A DNA stretch of 64,000 bases from Pedobacter chitinilyticus (GCF_003313385.1 NZ_QMHN01000002.1:320603-384602); one strand, 5' to 3'. Numbered from the stretch's first letter, positions 47,095-56,130 are shown. Translations and numbers: made by a program. Notes: generated by a model not told the origin, from the sequence alone.

Positions 47095-48051
47095 ATGAAA
47101 AAGCTGTCTATTTCTTTGCTGTTGTTCGGTACTGTAATTTTATGCGCTTCTTGGGGCTTTTTTGCGCATCAACGCATTAACCAACTGGCCATATTCACCC
47201 TACCAGAAGGCATGATTGGTTTCTACAAAAACAACCATAAGTACATTACCGAGCATGCCATTGATCCAGACAAGAGAAGATATGCCGATACCGCCGAAGC
47301 ACCCAGACATTATTTAGACGTAGAAAACTACGAAGAACATATCGACAGCATTCCCGAAAAATGGAACGATGCCGTAAACAAATATGGCGCAAAGAAAATT
47401 GCCAGCGATGGCATGGTACCATGGCAAATACAACGCACTTACAGCAATTTGGTCAGGGCATTTAAAGAACGCGACTCGTTAAGGATTTTAAGATATTCGG
47501 CCGATTTAGGCCATTACGTGGCCGATGCCCATGTGCCATTGCACACCACCAAAAACCACAATGGCCAGCTCACCAACCAAACAGGCATCCATGGTTTTTG
47601 GGAAAGCCGTATTCCCGAGCTGTTTGCCAAAAACTACAACCTTTTGGTGGGCAAAGCTACCTACATCGAAAACCCTTTAAAAGAAGCTTGGAAAATTGTG
47701 AAAAAAGCCCACACCATGGTCGATACCGTATTGACTTTTGAAGCAAAACTCAGTGCAACCTTCCCTGCCGATCAGAAATACGATTTTTCCATGCGAGGCA
47801 AAAACGTGATGAAGCAATACTCTGTAGCTTACACCAAAGCCTATCAAGACATGATGAAGGGCATGGTAGAACGCCAAATGCGCTCCTCAATTATCAAAGT
47901 AGGTTCTTTTTGGTTTTCGGCCTGGGTTGACGCTGGACAGCCCGACCTCAGAAACATGATTAAAATTGAAGCCACCATCGAGGATAAGCAGCAGGCCGAA
48001 AAAACGGACAAAAAATACCAAGAAGGTAAAATTATTGGGCGGGAGTTTTAA
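47095..48051 (+). CDS. Zinc-dependent phospholipase C / S1-P1 nuclease-like protein
   Basis: 318 residues from the ATG. Signal peptide (SISLLLFGTVILCASWG) places the zinc-binding Trp at the mature N-terminus (WGFFAHQRIN). Later ligand segments are APRHYLDVENY, LGHYVADAHVPLHTTKNH and IHGFWESRI, matching the H-x3-D and H-x3-E sets of the three-zinc PLC/nuclease fold. It would act outside the cytoplasm on phospholipids or nucleic acid; the sequence does not settle which. It lies near the GDPD operon. Confidence 0.85.
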   Translation: MKKLSISLLLFGTVILCASWGFFAHQRINQLAIFTLPEGMIGFYKNNHKYITEHAIDPDKRRYADTAEAPRHYLDVENYEEHIDSIPEKWNDAVNKYGAKKIASDGMVPWQIQRTYSNLVRAFKERDSLRILRYSADLGHYVADAHVPLHTTKNHNGQLTNQTGIHGFWESRIPELFAKNYNLLVGKATYIENPLKEAWKIVKKAHTMVDTVLTFEAKLSATFPADQKYDFSMRGKNVMKQYSVAYTKAYQDMMKGMVERQMRSSIIKVGSFWFSAWVDAGQPDLRNMIKIEATIEDKQQAEKTDKKYQEGKIIGREF

Positions 48052-48132
48052 AGCCCATTAAATTTAACCAACCATAACCCTTTCATTTTTTTGAAGCGCA
48101 AAAGCCCTGCACCTCACTCCCTAAACTCCCGC

Positions 48133-48197
48133 CATGCATTACAAGTCCTCGGCTTCGTGCCTCAGCCTGCGGGCTTTCCATTGCTGTCGGGGCTAAC
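48133..48197. repeat. Dispersed repeat (caagtcctcggcttcg type)
   Basis: acaagtcctcggcttcgtgc followed by ctcagcctgcgggctttcca is related to the reverse complement of 59098-59175 (cctgtgggctttcca; acaagtcctcggtcgct). Two copies in one window support a dispersed family. Confidence 0.65.
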
Positions 48198-48320
48198 ATC
48201 AACGTAATTGCCATCAAACCCCTATTCCGTCTATCACAGCAACCACCTCAACAAACTCCTCAAACCCTTTCAGACTTACCAAGTTTTGAAACGGCGAAGC
48301 CCTCAACTTCAGCATTAATC

Positions 48321-48353
48321 AGACTTACGAAGTTTTAGAAACTTCATAAGTCT
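48321..48353. repeat. Palindromic hairpin repeat (agacttacgaag type)
   Basis: agacttacgaagttt and aaacttcataagtct pair over 15 bases with one mismatch and a 3-base loop. Same family as 29760-29792. Confidence 0.75.
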
Positions 48354-48429
48354 CCAAAATACCATCCAACAATAATCGTCAAGCTATAAATCTAGTTTAA
48401 AATGACCATCGGCAACTCCTCTTAAATGG

Positions 48430-48504
48430 CACGTGTACCATCAAGCAACAACACGCGTGTCATCGAGTAACGGCACACGTGTCATTTGGTATTCACACAC
48501 GTGT
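48430..48504. repeat. Four spaced cacRcgtgt elements
   Basis: Cores cacgtgt, cacgcgtgt, cacacgtgt and cacacgtgt end at 48436, 48460, 48482 and 48504, giving spacings of 24, 22 and 22 bases. Three of the cores are palindromic or nearly so. They lie in the intergenic space between two convergent genes. Confidence 0.75.
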
Positions 48505-48542
48505 CGTTTTATAATATCAAACCAGCAAGATTTTCACCTCAT

Positions 48543-48572
48543 AAAAAAGCCCCGAAAATTCGGGGCTTTTTA
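48543..48572 (-). terminator. Terminator of the DedA gene
   Basis: aaaagccccgaa and ttcggggctttt are perfect 12-base arms with a 2-base central spacer. Confidence 0.85.
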
Positions 48573-48573
48573 A

Positions 48574-49245
48574 TTAAATCGTTTCGCTATCTTCTATCTT
48601 TTCTTTCTTTTTAAAGAGTGATTTCAGTCCTGCAATCACTACTGGAGCAAAAGTTCCAACCGCAATAATCACAATAATCACCTCAAAGTTTTTCTCTACA
48701 AAAGGAATTTTACCTAATAAATAACCTGCAAAAGAAAGACTGAAAATCCATGCAAAACCACCAATAATATTATAGGCTGTAAATTTACCAAAAGACATTT
48801 TTGCCGCACCAGCCACAAAAGGAGCTATGGTTCTGAAAATAGGCAAGAACCTGCTAAATACAATGGCTTTAGAGCCATGTTTTTCGAAATACTCGTGCGA
48901 TTGGTGATAGTATTTGAGTTTTAAAATTTTATTCTCTTCTTTAAAAACTTTTACCCCAAAATACCTTCCCAAACGATAATTAAGGGAATTGCCTAAAATG
49001 GCCGCAGCGGTTAAAATAAAGCACATGAACCAAATGTTCAAACCTGTATCACCACCAGCAATAAGGGCGCCAACGGCAAACAACATCGAATCGCCAGGTA
49101 AAAAAGGGGTAACTACAAATCCTGTTTCAGCAAAAATAATGATGAACAAAATCAAATAAGTCCAAGTCCTATAATTTTGGATAATGGTTACTAAAGTATC
49201 TTTAGTATCAGTAAGTAGCTTAATTAATAAATCTAGTATTTCCAA
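48574..49245 (-). CDS. DedA-family membrane protein
   Basis: 223 residues with about five hydrophobic segments. The family motif is complete: ETGFVVTPFLPGDSMLF, then FSRFLPIFRTIAPFVAG followed by MSFGKFTAYN. DedA proteins are proton-dependent membrane transporters, some of which flip undecaprenyl-phosphate. Solitary gene with its own terminator. Confidence 0.93.
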   Translation of the reverse strand: MEILDLLIKLLTDTKDTLVTIIQNYRTWTYLILFIIIFAETGFVVTPFLPGDSMLFAVGALIAGGDTGLNIWFMCFILTAAAILGNSLNYRLGRYFGVKVFKEENKILKLKYYHQSHEYFEKHGSKAIVFSRFLPIFRTIAPFVAGAAKMSFGKFTAYNIIGGFAWIFSLSFAGYLLGKIPFVEKNFEVIIVIIAVGTFAPVVIAGLKSLFKKKEKIEDSETI

Positions 49246-49658
49246 TGTAGTTAAATTTTTCCGCTAAAATAAACAATATGCCTTGCAAAAAAACACCTAT
49301 TTACGATTATGACATTTTTGTAAGGACAGGGATGATTTGCACCTGCCATTAAGTGTTTAAACTCACCCTCTCTGCCTTTCGGCATTTATTGACAATTATG
49401 TTATTGTATTTTGGCATCAATGAGCTCGCTACGCTTCGGTCCTCCCTAAAAGAGAGAGAAAAGTACTTGGGAAAGGAAGCAGTAAACCTATTAGCAATAC
49501 AGCACCAATTAGCACCACCAATCCCCTCGCCTTTTCAAGGAGAGGGTTAGGGAGAGGTTTAACAATCACAAAACTTAGGTTTAATCAATAAACGATAAGC
49601 ATAAAAAAAGCTTAAAGTATACACTCTAAGCTTTTTTGATTAAATATTTTTTAAATGT
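49246..49658. other. Intergenic region with purine-rich repeat fragments
   Basis: 413 bases, no credible gene. Contains caccctctctgcctttcggc and cctcgccttttcaaggagag fragments that resemble the inverted repeat at 3175-3271, plus the DnaN terminator at the right end. Confidence 0.6.
49604..49640 (-). terminator. Terminator of dnaN
   Basis: aaaaaagcttaaagt and actctaagctttttt arms with one mismatch and an atac loop. Confidence 0.82.
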
Positions 49659-50783
49659 TTAGTAGCTGCTATTTAGCATTACAGGCATTACCAACATCAA
49701 TACATCTTCATCTTGGTCATTGGTTTGAGGAATTAACAAACCTGCTCTGTTTGGCGTAGAAAGTTCTAAAGTTACTTCCTCACCGCTTAGGTTGTTCAAC
49801 ATCTCGATCAAGAAACGGGCATTGAAGCCAATTTCCAAATCTTCGCCATCATATTGGCAGCTCAAACGCTCATGCGCTTCGTTAGCAAAGTCTAAATCTT
49901 CCGAAGAGATATTCAACTCGCTACCGTTGATTTTCAAACGTACTTGGTGCGTGGTTTTGTTGGCGAAAATAACTACCCTACGTAGTGTATTTAAGAACAA
50001 AGCCCTATCAATCACCAATTTATTAGGATTGTTTGCAGGAATTACCGCTTCGTAATCAGGGTAACGCTCGTCAATTAAGCGACAAATTAAGTTGATGTTT
50101 TCAAACTTAAAGAAAGCACTGGTAGCGTTATAATCTACAGAAACATTGACATCGCTATTTGGCAAGGCCGCTTTCAACAAAGTCAAGGCTTTCTTTGGCA
50201 AAATAAAAGAAGAAGCTTTATCCGCTTTGGTATCATTTCTTCTGTAACGAACTAATTTATGTGCATCAGTAGCTACAAAAGTGATGTTTTGAGGAGATAG
50301 TTGACAAAAAACGCCCGTCATTGCAGGACGAAGTTCATCGTTACTTACTGCGAAAATGGTTTTGGTAATGGCTTCGCTCAATACCGATGCTGGCAAGTTT
50401 ACCGAAGAGGCATTGTCAACAACTGGAATTTTAGGGAAATCGTCACCGTTTTCACCACTCAATTTATATTTTCCGTCACCAGCGCTGATTTCGATGGCGA
50501 AAGTATTATCATCTACATGGAAGGTAATTGGCTGGTCAGGCAAAGTCTTCAACGTGTCTAGCAAAATTCTTGACGGTACAGCTACTTTTCCTTCTTCTTT
50601 TGATTCAACAGGCAAAGCAGTGGTCATACTCGTTTGCAAGTCGGTAGCAGAAATGGTCAAATTTCCTTCTTTAATCTCAAACAGGAAATTCTCTAGGATA
50701 GGCAATACTGTGCTGCTGCTCGAAGCACCATTAACCGTTTGTAAATGTTTTAATAATGTCGACGTAGATACTATAAATCTCAT
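49659..50783 (-). CDS. dnaN: DNA polymerase III sliding clamp (beta subunit)
   Basis: 374 residues, the usual clamp length, with three homologous domains. Recognisable parts are MRFIVSTSTLLKHLQTVNGA at the start, PSRILLDTLKTLPDQP, FVATDAHKLVRYR, and VLMLVMPVMLNSSY at the C-terminus, equal to the conserved MPMRL end. It forms the ring that tethers replicative polymerase to DNA. No dnaA, recF or gyrB lies beside it; it is next to gldG, 34 bases away and on the same strand. Confidence 0.97.
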   Translation of the reverse strand: MRFIVSTSTLLKHLQTVNGASSSSTVLPILENFLFEIKEGNLTISATDLQTSMTTALPVESKEEGKVAVPSRILLDTLKTLPDQPITFHVDDNTFAIEISAGDGKYKLSGENGDDFPKIPVVDNASSVNLPASVLSEAITKTIFAVSNDELRPAMTGVFCQLSPQNITFVATDAHKLVRYRRNDTKADKASSFILPKKALTLLKAALPNSDVNVSVDYNATSAFFKFENINLICRLIDERYPDYEAVIPANNPNKLVIDRALFLNTLRRVVIFANKTTHQVRLKINGSELNISSEDLDFANEAHERLSCQYDGEDLEIGFNARFLIEMLNNLSGEEVTLELSTPNRAGLLIPQTNDQDEDVLMLVMPVMLNSSY

Positions 50784-50817
50784 AGTTTGTTATATATAGA
50801 TTCAAAAGTATGAAATT

Positions 50818-52551
50818 TTACCTTGCATACTTGTGTTTACGATAATAATGTTGAAAAATTGCGAAACATATTAACACTAAAATTGGCGCTACGGTATTCA
50901 CCAGCTGCCATTTTGTTTTCTCCGTACGTAAAAGCGTCTTATCCAGTGGTCTTACGGTAATTTCCTTGTTGCGCAAAGCGATGAGGTTATCTTCGTTGGT
51001 AAAATAATCTACAATATTTAACAACAATGCCTTGTTCCCATAATTTTGCTGGGTGTAGCGGTCAAAGCCCAAAGGGAAAGGAGAACCATCGCCAGAAACC
51101 TGGTTCATGAAAACATCACCATCCCCTATCACAATCATTTTGGTAGGTTTGCTTTGCGCTGGAACGTCATAAGGCTCGGTAATCCTTTTGGGCACTGGCC
51201 TATGGAGGAAAACCGACTTAAAACTTCCCTCCAACAATACCCCTACACTTTTAGGTGTACTGGTAAACTCCTTTTGGGTAGGCTCTTGTTCTACCATTTG
51301 GAGGTTAAATAACTTAGGCGAAGTGTAAATTTTATTGTAAGGCGAAGTAGATAAAATAATATGCTTACTCACGTTTTTATTGCCAATGGTGTCTACCGTA
51401 CTGGCAAATTCGGCTTTTACGTTATCCAAATTTTTCACCACGCTATTGCTGGTATCTGGCAATAAAATAGGATAATAAAGCCAAGGCGCTAATTGGATAT
51501 CGCCACGCGGGCCACCAGGCATGGCCACTGGGATTTCGGCACAGTTTACATCTGCAATGATGTCGTAGTTTACCCTGGCACCGTATTCAAACAGCATATC
51601 GTCCAAGTTAAGCGTATTGTTGCCCGCCATAAACGATCTACCGCTACGCAAACTATCCAAAGCCATGCGTACTTGGTCTATCGACCACAGCACCTGACCA
51701 CCTTTCATTACAAAATAGTTGATTTTATACTTCTGAGCTTCGGTGAAGGCATTTAAAGGTTTGGCAACCACCAACATTTTCAAGCTGTCCAATCCTTGCT
51801 TGGTAATGGAATCCAAATTTACACGGCCTATTACGTAGCTATCGGCCAGCGTGTTGATGGCATCGTACAAATACCTGTTATCTGGTTCTCCGTTTCCTTC
51901 CGTAAAACCAACCCTCGGATTATAGCCCGTAATGACTTTCTTCAATGAAGAAGTGAACACGTATTCGAGGTTTTTAATGGAGTTGTTAATGCTCTGATCG
52001 TAGTTGGAAGCTTCTCCCCCTAAATTTTGCAACAGCTTTACGGGCATGCGCTTACCATTGCTTTCGATCATGGCCATAGGGTAAACCAGCTTCTCCGAGA
52101 AACCCGCATCTGTTTTAATGTTGATGTTGGTAGGTTTAATTCCCTGCTCAAACAAGCGTTGAATCACGGTATCCTGTTCGGCAGCAGAAAGCCCTGAAAG
52201 CGGATCAATAAAAACCAATTTAAAATTTCCTTTGGCATAAGCCCTGTAGTCCGATAACAAATCTTTAGTCGCATTACGCAAGCGCTTAAAAGCTGCAGGC
52301 ATATCACCATCTAAATAAATGGTCACCACTACATCATGCTTATTCTGTTGCAGAATTTCTTTGGTTTTTTGGGTGAGGGTAAAGCGTTTTTCCTTCGTAA
52401 AATCAATACGGGTATAGGCAAATTGCGCAACTACATTTACCACTACCAATGCCAACACAAATAGCACTGGTTTTAAAATTTTATTTGTCCTTGTTCCTTG
52501 CTCCTCACTCCTTACTCCTTGATCCATGTTCCTTGCTCCTTTACCTACCAT
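50818..52551 (-). CDS. gldG: Gliding-associated ABC protein GldG
   Basis: 577 residues. After an unusual polar N-terminus (residues 1-24, rich in Q, G, R, E) a membrane helix follows (LKPVLFVLALVVVNVVAQF). The large extracytoplasmic ABC_transp_aux domain begins RIDFTKEKRFTLTQKTKEIL and a second helix closes the protein (LVNTVAPILVLICFAIFQ). The start overlaps the GldF stop by 7 bases (ATGGTAG). The N-terminal 24 residues are encoded by a polypurine repeat on the coding strand, see the separate entry. An ATG eight codons in is an alternative start. Confidence 0.9.
   Translation of the reverse strand: MVGKGARNMDQGVRSEEQGTRTNKILKPVLFVLALVVVNVVAQFAYTRIDFTKEKRFTLTQKTKEILQQNKHDVVVTIYLDGDMPAAFKRLRNATKDLLSDYRAYAKGNFKLVFIDPLSGLSAAEQDTVIQRLFEQGIKPTNINIKTDAGFSEKLVYPMAMIESNGKRMPVKLLQNLGGEASNYDQSINNSIKNLEYVFTSSLKKVITGYNPRVGFTEGNGEPDNRYLYDAINTLADSYVIGRVNLDSITKQGLDSLKMLVVAKPLNAFTEAQKYKINYFVMKGGQVLWSIDQVRMALDSLRSGRSFMAGNNTLNLDDMLFEYGARVNYDIIADVNCAEIPVAMPGGPRGDIQLAPWLYYPILLPDTSNSVVKNLDNVKAEFASTVDTIGNKNVSKHIILSTSPYNKIYTSPKLFNLQMVEQEPTQKEFTSTPKSVGVLLEGSFKSVFLHRPVPKRITEPYDVPAQSKPTKMIVIGDGDVFMNQVSGDGSPFPLGFDRYTQQNYGNKALLLNIVDYFTNEDNLIALRNKEITVRPLDKTLLRTEKTKWQLVNTVAPILVLICFAIFQHYYRKHKYAR
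52490..52547 (-). repeat. Polypurine repeat (ggagcaaggaac) inside gldG start
   Basis: On the gldG coding strand the tract is built from ggagcaaggaacatggatca, aggagtaagga, gtgaggagcaaggaac and aaggac, an imperfect short tandem repeat. Such tracts, read as EQGTR-type peptides, are frequent in Bacteroidota intergenic DNA (recalled, not computed). Here it begins within the first codons of gldG. Confidence 0.6.
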
Positions 52552-53273
52552 TTTCTACCTCCAATCACTACATGGGTTAAACCAAAAAACAAAGCCACAA
52601 AGGAAACGAAGTAAACGACATCGCGGGTATCTAAAACTCCCCTACTGATGGACTGATAATGTTCTGCAATTCCCAAATTGGCCAGCTGGTTTTCGATGCC
52701 CCGAAAGGCCGAAATCTTACTGACTGAATCAAAACCACTATAAGCGAAAAAGCACAAGAAAACAGAAACCGCAAAAGCGATGATTTGATTTTTAGTGAAA
52801 GAAGAAGCGAATATACCGATAGCGGTAAAGGCACCCCCTAACAAAAACAAACCAATGTACGAACCAATGATCGCCCCTGTATCTAAATTACCTTTGGGCA
52901 AACCTAGCTGTGCAATACTATAGCAGTAAATTAAGGTAGGCAACAAGGCAAACAACACCAGCACTAAACAGGCCAGGTACTTTGCACTAATGATTTGTAA
53001 ATTGGTTAACGGTCTGGTAGCTAAAAGGACATAGGTCCCTTCTTTTCTTTCTTCGGCAAAGGACCGCATGGTGATGGCCGAAATCAAAAACATAAACAGG
53101 TAGGGCACCAAACCAAAAAAGCCATCCATTTCGGCATAGCCGTATTCTAAAATGGAAGTATCAGGGAAAAACCAGAACATTAAACCACAGGCCAATAAAA
53201 ATATGCCAATGGTGATGTAGGCCATTAAGGAATTGAGGAAACTGAATAACTCTCTTTTGAATACTGCTAGCAT
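52545..53273 (-). CDS. gldF: Gliding-associated ABC permease GldF
   Basis: 242 residues from the ATG; the frame extends upstream but only the ATG gives the normal N-terminus (MLAVFKRELFSFLNSLMAYI). About six hydrophobic helices, with FSFLNS and FAEERKEGTYVLLATRPLT as the ABC-2 membrane protein signature. It pairs with GldG (overlapping stop/start) and the ATPase at 55395. Confidence 0.92.
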   Translation of the reverse strand: MLAVFKRELFSFLNSLMAYITIGIFLLACGLMFWFFPDTSILEYGYAEMDGFFGLVPYLFMFLISAITMRSFAEERKEGTYVLLATRPLTNLQIISAKYLACLVLVLFALLPTLIYCYSIAQLGLPKGNLDTGAIIGSYIGLFLLGGAFTAIGIFASSFTKNQIIAFAVSVFLCFFAYSGFDSVSKISAFRGIENQLANLGIAEHYQSISRGVLDTRDVVYFVSFVALFFGLTHVVIGGRKW

Positions 53274-53317
53274 GCCCTTGGATTGTGATGCCGAAGTTAT
53301 ACAATATCTATTAAAAC

Positions 53318-53350
53318 AAAAAAAGTCCCGCACATGCGAGACTTTTTCAT
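53318..53350 (-). terminator. Terminator of the first barrel gene
   Basis: aaaaaagtcccgca and tgcgagactttttt arms (with one G:T pair) separated by two bases. Near-identical to terminators at 60747 and 62817. Confidence 0.78.
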
Positions 53351-53364
53351 TTATGTTGTTTGAT

Positions 53365-54018
53365 TTAGAACATGAAGCCTAAACCAACTGAAAATACTCT
53401 GTTTTTGGTTTTCTCACTGCTGCTATTTTGCACTCCAGTTAAACCAAGACCATAACCCGCATGTAAATTCAGTCCATTGTTCAATTTATATCCACCCAAA
53501 AAGTTAACACCAAATTCCATTCTTTTATCTTGTCCTTCATCAGAACCAAAATCTGCATCAACTTTCAAATCTCCTGCTTTCATGTTGGCAGAAAGAGCAT
53601 AAGCTGCATAGGGACCAGCGCCTATAAAGAACTTACCTGTACCAGCATTAAAATTTGCTAGCAAATTCAAAGGAAGCTCCAAGTAAGAATAATTGAATGT
53701 AACTTTATCAACGCCTTCAAATTCCGAAGGATCAGCTCCCATTTGCTCTATCATTTCATCTACGTTAAACTTTCCGCCTTTTCCAATATAGGTTAAACCA
53801 GGCTGAAAAGAGAAAATTGGAGAAATATTAATATCTGCTACCGCGCCTACGTAAAATGAAGTTTTAGATGATGTGCTGATAGAAATGCCCATTGCGGAAG
53901 CTGTTTGGCTTGGTAAAGCTAAACCTGCTTTAACTCCGAAAGAAACTGGTTTGTCTTGAGCGTTTACGGCAACATTTAAACCTGCTGCTAACGTTAATAA
54001 TAGAAGGATTTTTTTCAT
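53365..54018 (-). CDS. Outer-membrane beta-barrel protein (PorT-like)
   Basis: 217 residues with signal peptide (LLLLTLAAGLNVAVNA). Sequence PVSFGVKAGLALPSQTAS and alternating strands ending in FSVGLGFMF fit small 8-stranded barrels of Bacteroidota. No enzymatic motif. First of three barrels between gldF and gldA. It has its own terminator. Confidence 0.85.
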   Translation of the reverse strand: MKKILLLLTLAAGLNVAVNAQDKPVSFGVKAGLALPSQTASAMGISISTSSKTSFYVGAVADINISPIFSFQPGLTYIGKGGKFNVDEMIEQMGADPSEFEGVDKVTFNYSYLELPLNLLANFNAGTGKFFIGAGPYAAYALSANMKAGDLKVDADFGSDEGQDKRMEFGVNFLGGYKLNNGLNLHAGYGLGLTGVQNSSSEKTKNRVFSVGLGFMF

Positions 54019-54080
54019 TTTGTTTTTTTGATTATTTGATTGTTAATTAACGAATTACAAAACTAATAATTTAGTCAATA

Positions 54081-54108
54081 AAAAACCCCAACAATGTGGG
54101 GTTTTTAA
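54081..54108 (-). terminator. Terminator of the second barrel gene
   Basis: aaaaacccca and tggggttttt are perfect 10-base arms. Confidence 0.85.
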
Positions 54109-54175
54109 AACTTTTTCGTCTAACTGCATTCAAGCTAATACAAAAATGATTACAGTTATACTTTTTTAGCTTCAA

Positions 54176-54706
54176 CTATAGGCCAAATGCAAAAGCTGCA
54201 CGTAAGCCAATGAATGATAAAGTACCGTTGTTAGACCAGCTCTCATAACGTACACCGAAATCTAAGCTAGATTTATCAGCTAATGAGAATGAAGCGCCTA
54301 AACCTGGAGCATAAGTGAAAGCAGTACCAGAACCTGATTCAGTACCAAAAGTAGCACCTAGTTCAGCAGCACCATAAAAGTTACCACCAAAATAGTATTT
54401 ACCACCTGCTTTAACAGGAACATAACCAGCGCTAGTTTTCATTCCAAAAGCTTCTGCTGCTTTTTTAGTATCGCCAGTTAACATTCTTGAAGAGTAACCA
54501 CCTGAAAGAGTGATGTTGAAAGATTTTGCAACTGGGTGCTCATATTGTAATGAACCACCAACAATCATGTTGTCTTTAGAGTTATCTCCTGTAGGGAAAC
54601 CAAATTCAGCACCTACGCTTAATTTTCTTGCAGCACCTTCTGTTTGTGCGTTAGCAGCTAGACCTAAGCCAGCTACAAGAGCTAATGATAATAATAGTTT
54701 TTTCAT
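54176..54706 (-). CDS. Small outer-membrane barrel protein
   Basis: 176 residues with signal peptide (LSLALVAGLGLAANA). Glycine- and aromatic-rich strands (SVGAEFGFPTGDNSKDN; AELGATFGTESGSGTA; FGVRYESWSNNGTLSF). The C-terminal part LRAAFAFGL fits a barrel end. It shares the SxxFGxRYExW pattern with the next gene, so both are paralogs. Confidence 0.8.
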   Translation of the reverse strand: MKKLLLSLALVAGLGLAANAQTEGAARKLSVGAEFGFPTGDNSKDNMIVGGSLQYEHPVAKSFNITLSGGYSSRMLTGDTKKAAEAFGMKTSAGYVPVKAGGKYYFGGNFYGAAELGATFGTESGSGTAFTYAPGLGASFSLADKSSLDFGVRYESWSNNGTLSFIGLRAAFAFGL

Positions 54707-54846
54707 ACTTTTTAACGTAATTTAAATTTGTGTATTAATTAATAATTGCCTCAATAGACACAACAACTACGCCAATAGTTACAAAATTATCACAAATAAA
54801 TTACAAACAATTGAAAAACAAGCCATTATTTTTAACAATTCCCTAA

Positions 54847-55383
54847 TTAAAGACCGAACACGTAACCTAACTTTAATCCAACAAATCCGAAACTTGTAGT
54901 TTTTAAGTTAGTAATGCCACTATTGCTAGAGTTGGCCCAAGCTTCATATCTTAAACCAAAATCTAATTTATTGTTGCCACTTCCAGTTTTAAAACGGGTA
55001 CCAAAACCTGGCGACCAAATAAAGGAGGTTTTGGAAAAACCGCTTCTGTAAAAGGCAGCTCCTGCCTGTGCTTCTACATAAAAGTCGGGTGTTGGATAGT
55101 ATTTGAAACCTAGTTTGGTGGGAATGGCCTCAATATTTGGCACCCTACTTCCAAAATATTTTTTACCGATAAAAAGGTTATAGCCCCCGTTGGCGGTAAT
55201 GGCATATTTATCGTTTATGCCAAGTTCTGCTTTTAATGATCCGCCAAAGCCAATGCCACTAATGCTAGAGGCATTACCTGTAGGGAAGTTGATTTCGGGA
55301 AATAAACCAATGGTGATTTCTTGGGATTGTGCTTTAAATACGATGGCGAAGGCTAAAAATACGAACGAAAGGAATCTCTTCAT
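54847..55383 (-). CDS. Small outer-membrane barrel protein (paralog)
   Basis: 178 residues with signal peptide (FLAFAIVFKAQS). GLFPEINFPTGNASSISGIG and LDFGLRYEAWANSS match the paralog at 54176, with the same length and spacing of motifs; the N-terminal PTG and C-terminal RYExW are shared. It starts 12 bases downstream of gldA on the minus strand, so it may be in the same transcript. Confidence 0.8.
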   Translation of the reverse strand: MKRFLSFVFLAFAIVFKAQSQEITIGLFPEINFPTGNASSISGIGFGGSLKAELGINDKYAITANGGYNLFIGKKYFGSRVPNIEAIPTKLGFKYYPTPDFYVEAQAGAAFYRSGFSKTSFIWSPGFGTRFKTGSGNNKLDFGLRYEAWANSSNSGITNLKTTSFGFVGLKLGYVFGL

Positions 55384-55394
55384 GGGGTTATTTT

Positions 55395-56108
55395 TTATAA
55401 GGTAAGCTGCTTAAATATTTGCTCTAAAGTTTTGTTTTGATGGGCTTTCTTCAGTTCATCAATACTCGAATTGGCTACCAAAACACCTTTATTAATGATA
55501 ATGACATCATCGCAAATGGCTTCAACTTCTTGCATAATGTGCGTAGAGATGATAACGGTTCGGTCTTTCCCCAAATTTTTGATCAATGCCCTGATATCCG
55601 AAAGCTGGTTGGGATCTAAACCAGAGGTAGGTTCATCTAAAATCAGTACCTGCGGCTGGTGGATGATGGCCTGCGCCAAACCTACCCTTTGTTTGTAACC
55701 CTTGGACAGCATACCAATTTTTTTATGCTGCTCTTGTGTTAAGCCTACTTGTTGGATCACTTCTTCTACCCTTTTGGCAATGTCACTTAATCCGTAGGTT
55801 TGGGCCACAAAGCTCAAAAACTCCCGTACATACATGTCTATATATAAAGGAGTATTTTCGGGAAGGTAGCCAATTTGCTTTTTTACTTCCAAGGGTTCAA
55901 CTTCTATGTCTTTACCTGCTATTTCTGCATTACCCGAGGTGGGCTGTAAATAGCCTGTCAGCATTTTCATGGTGGTTGATTTGCCAGCGCCATTAGGCCC
56001 CAGAAAGCCTAAGATACGGCCAGGTTTTGCATCGAAGCTGATTTGATTTACGGCTTTTTGCTGGCCATAATGCTTGGAAAGATTTTTTACTGAAATACTC
56101 ACGACCAA
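55395..56108 (-). CDS. gldA: Gliding-associated ABC ATPase GldA
   Basis: 237 residues. Walker A GPNGAGKSTTMKMLTGYLQP, signature LSKGYKQRVGLAQA, Walker B VLILDEPTSGLDPNQ and H-loop STHIMQEVEAICD, with YLPENTPLYIDMYVREFL, all close to GldA-type ATPases. It is shorter than the ~300-residue GldA of Flavobacterium, lacking most of its C-terminal extension. Its partners gldF and gldG are 2-5 kb away, beyond three barrel genes. Assignment as GldA rests on the sequence pattern and neighbours. Confidence 0.82.
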   Translation of the reverse strand: MVVSISVKNLSKHYGQQKAVNQISFDAKPGRILGFLGPNGAGKSTTMKMLTGYLQPTSGNAEIAGKDIEVEPLEVKKQIGYLPENTPLYIDMYVREFLSFVAQTYGLSDIAKRVEEVIQQVGLTQEQHKKIGMLSKGYKQRVGLAQAIIHQPQVLILDEPTSGLDPNQLSDIRALIKNLGKDRTVIISTHIMQEVEAICDDVIIINKGVLVANSSIDELKKAHQNKTLEQIFKQLTL

Positions 56109-56130
56109 ATATGCAAATTATTTCAGGCAT

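Larger units (their letters stand above)
48052..48573. other. Repeat-rich intergenic region
   Basis: 522 bases between convergent genes, no credible gene. It holds, in order, a repeat remnant near 48133-48197, a hairpin at 48321-48353, a 22/24-base periodic array with cacacgtgt cores at 48430-48504, and the DedA terminator. Confidence 0.7.

Noticed and set aside
49353..49550. Short plus-strand ORF upstream of dnaN
   Set aside because: It is made of repeat-like sequence (ctccctaaaagagagaga) without a recognisable protein pattern.
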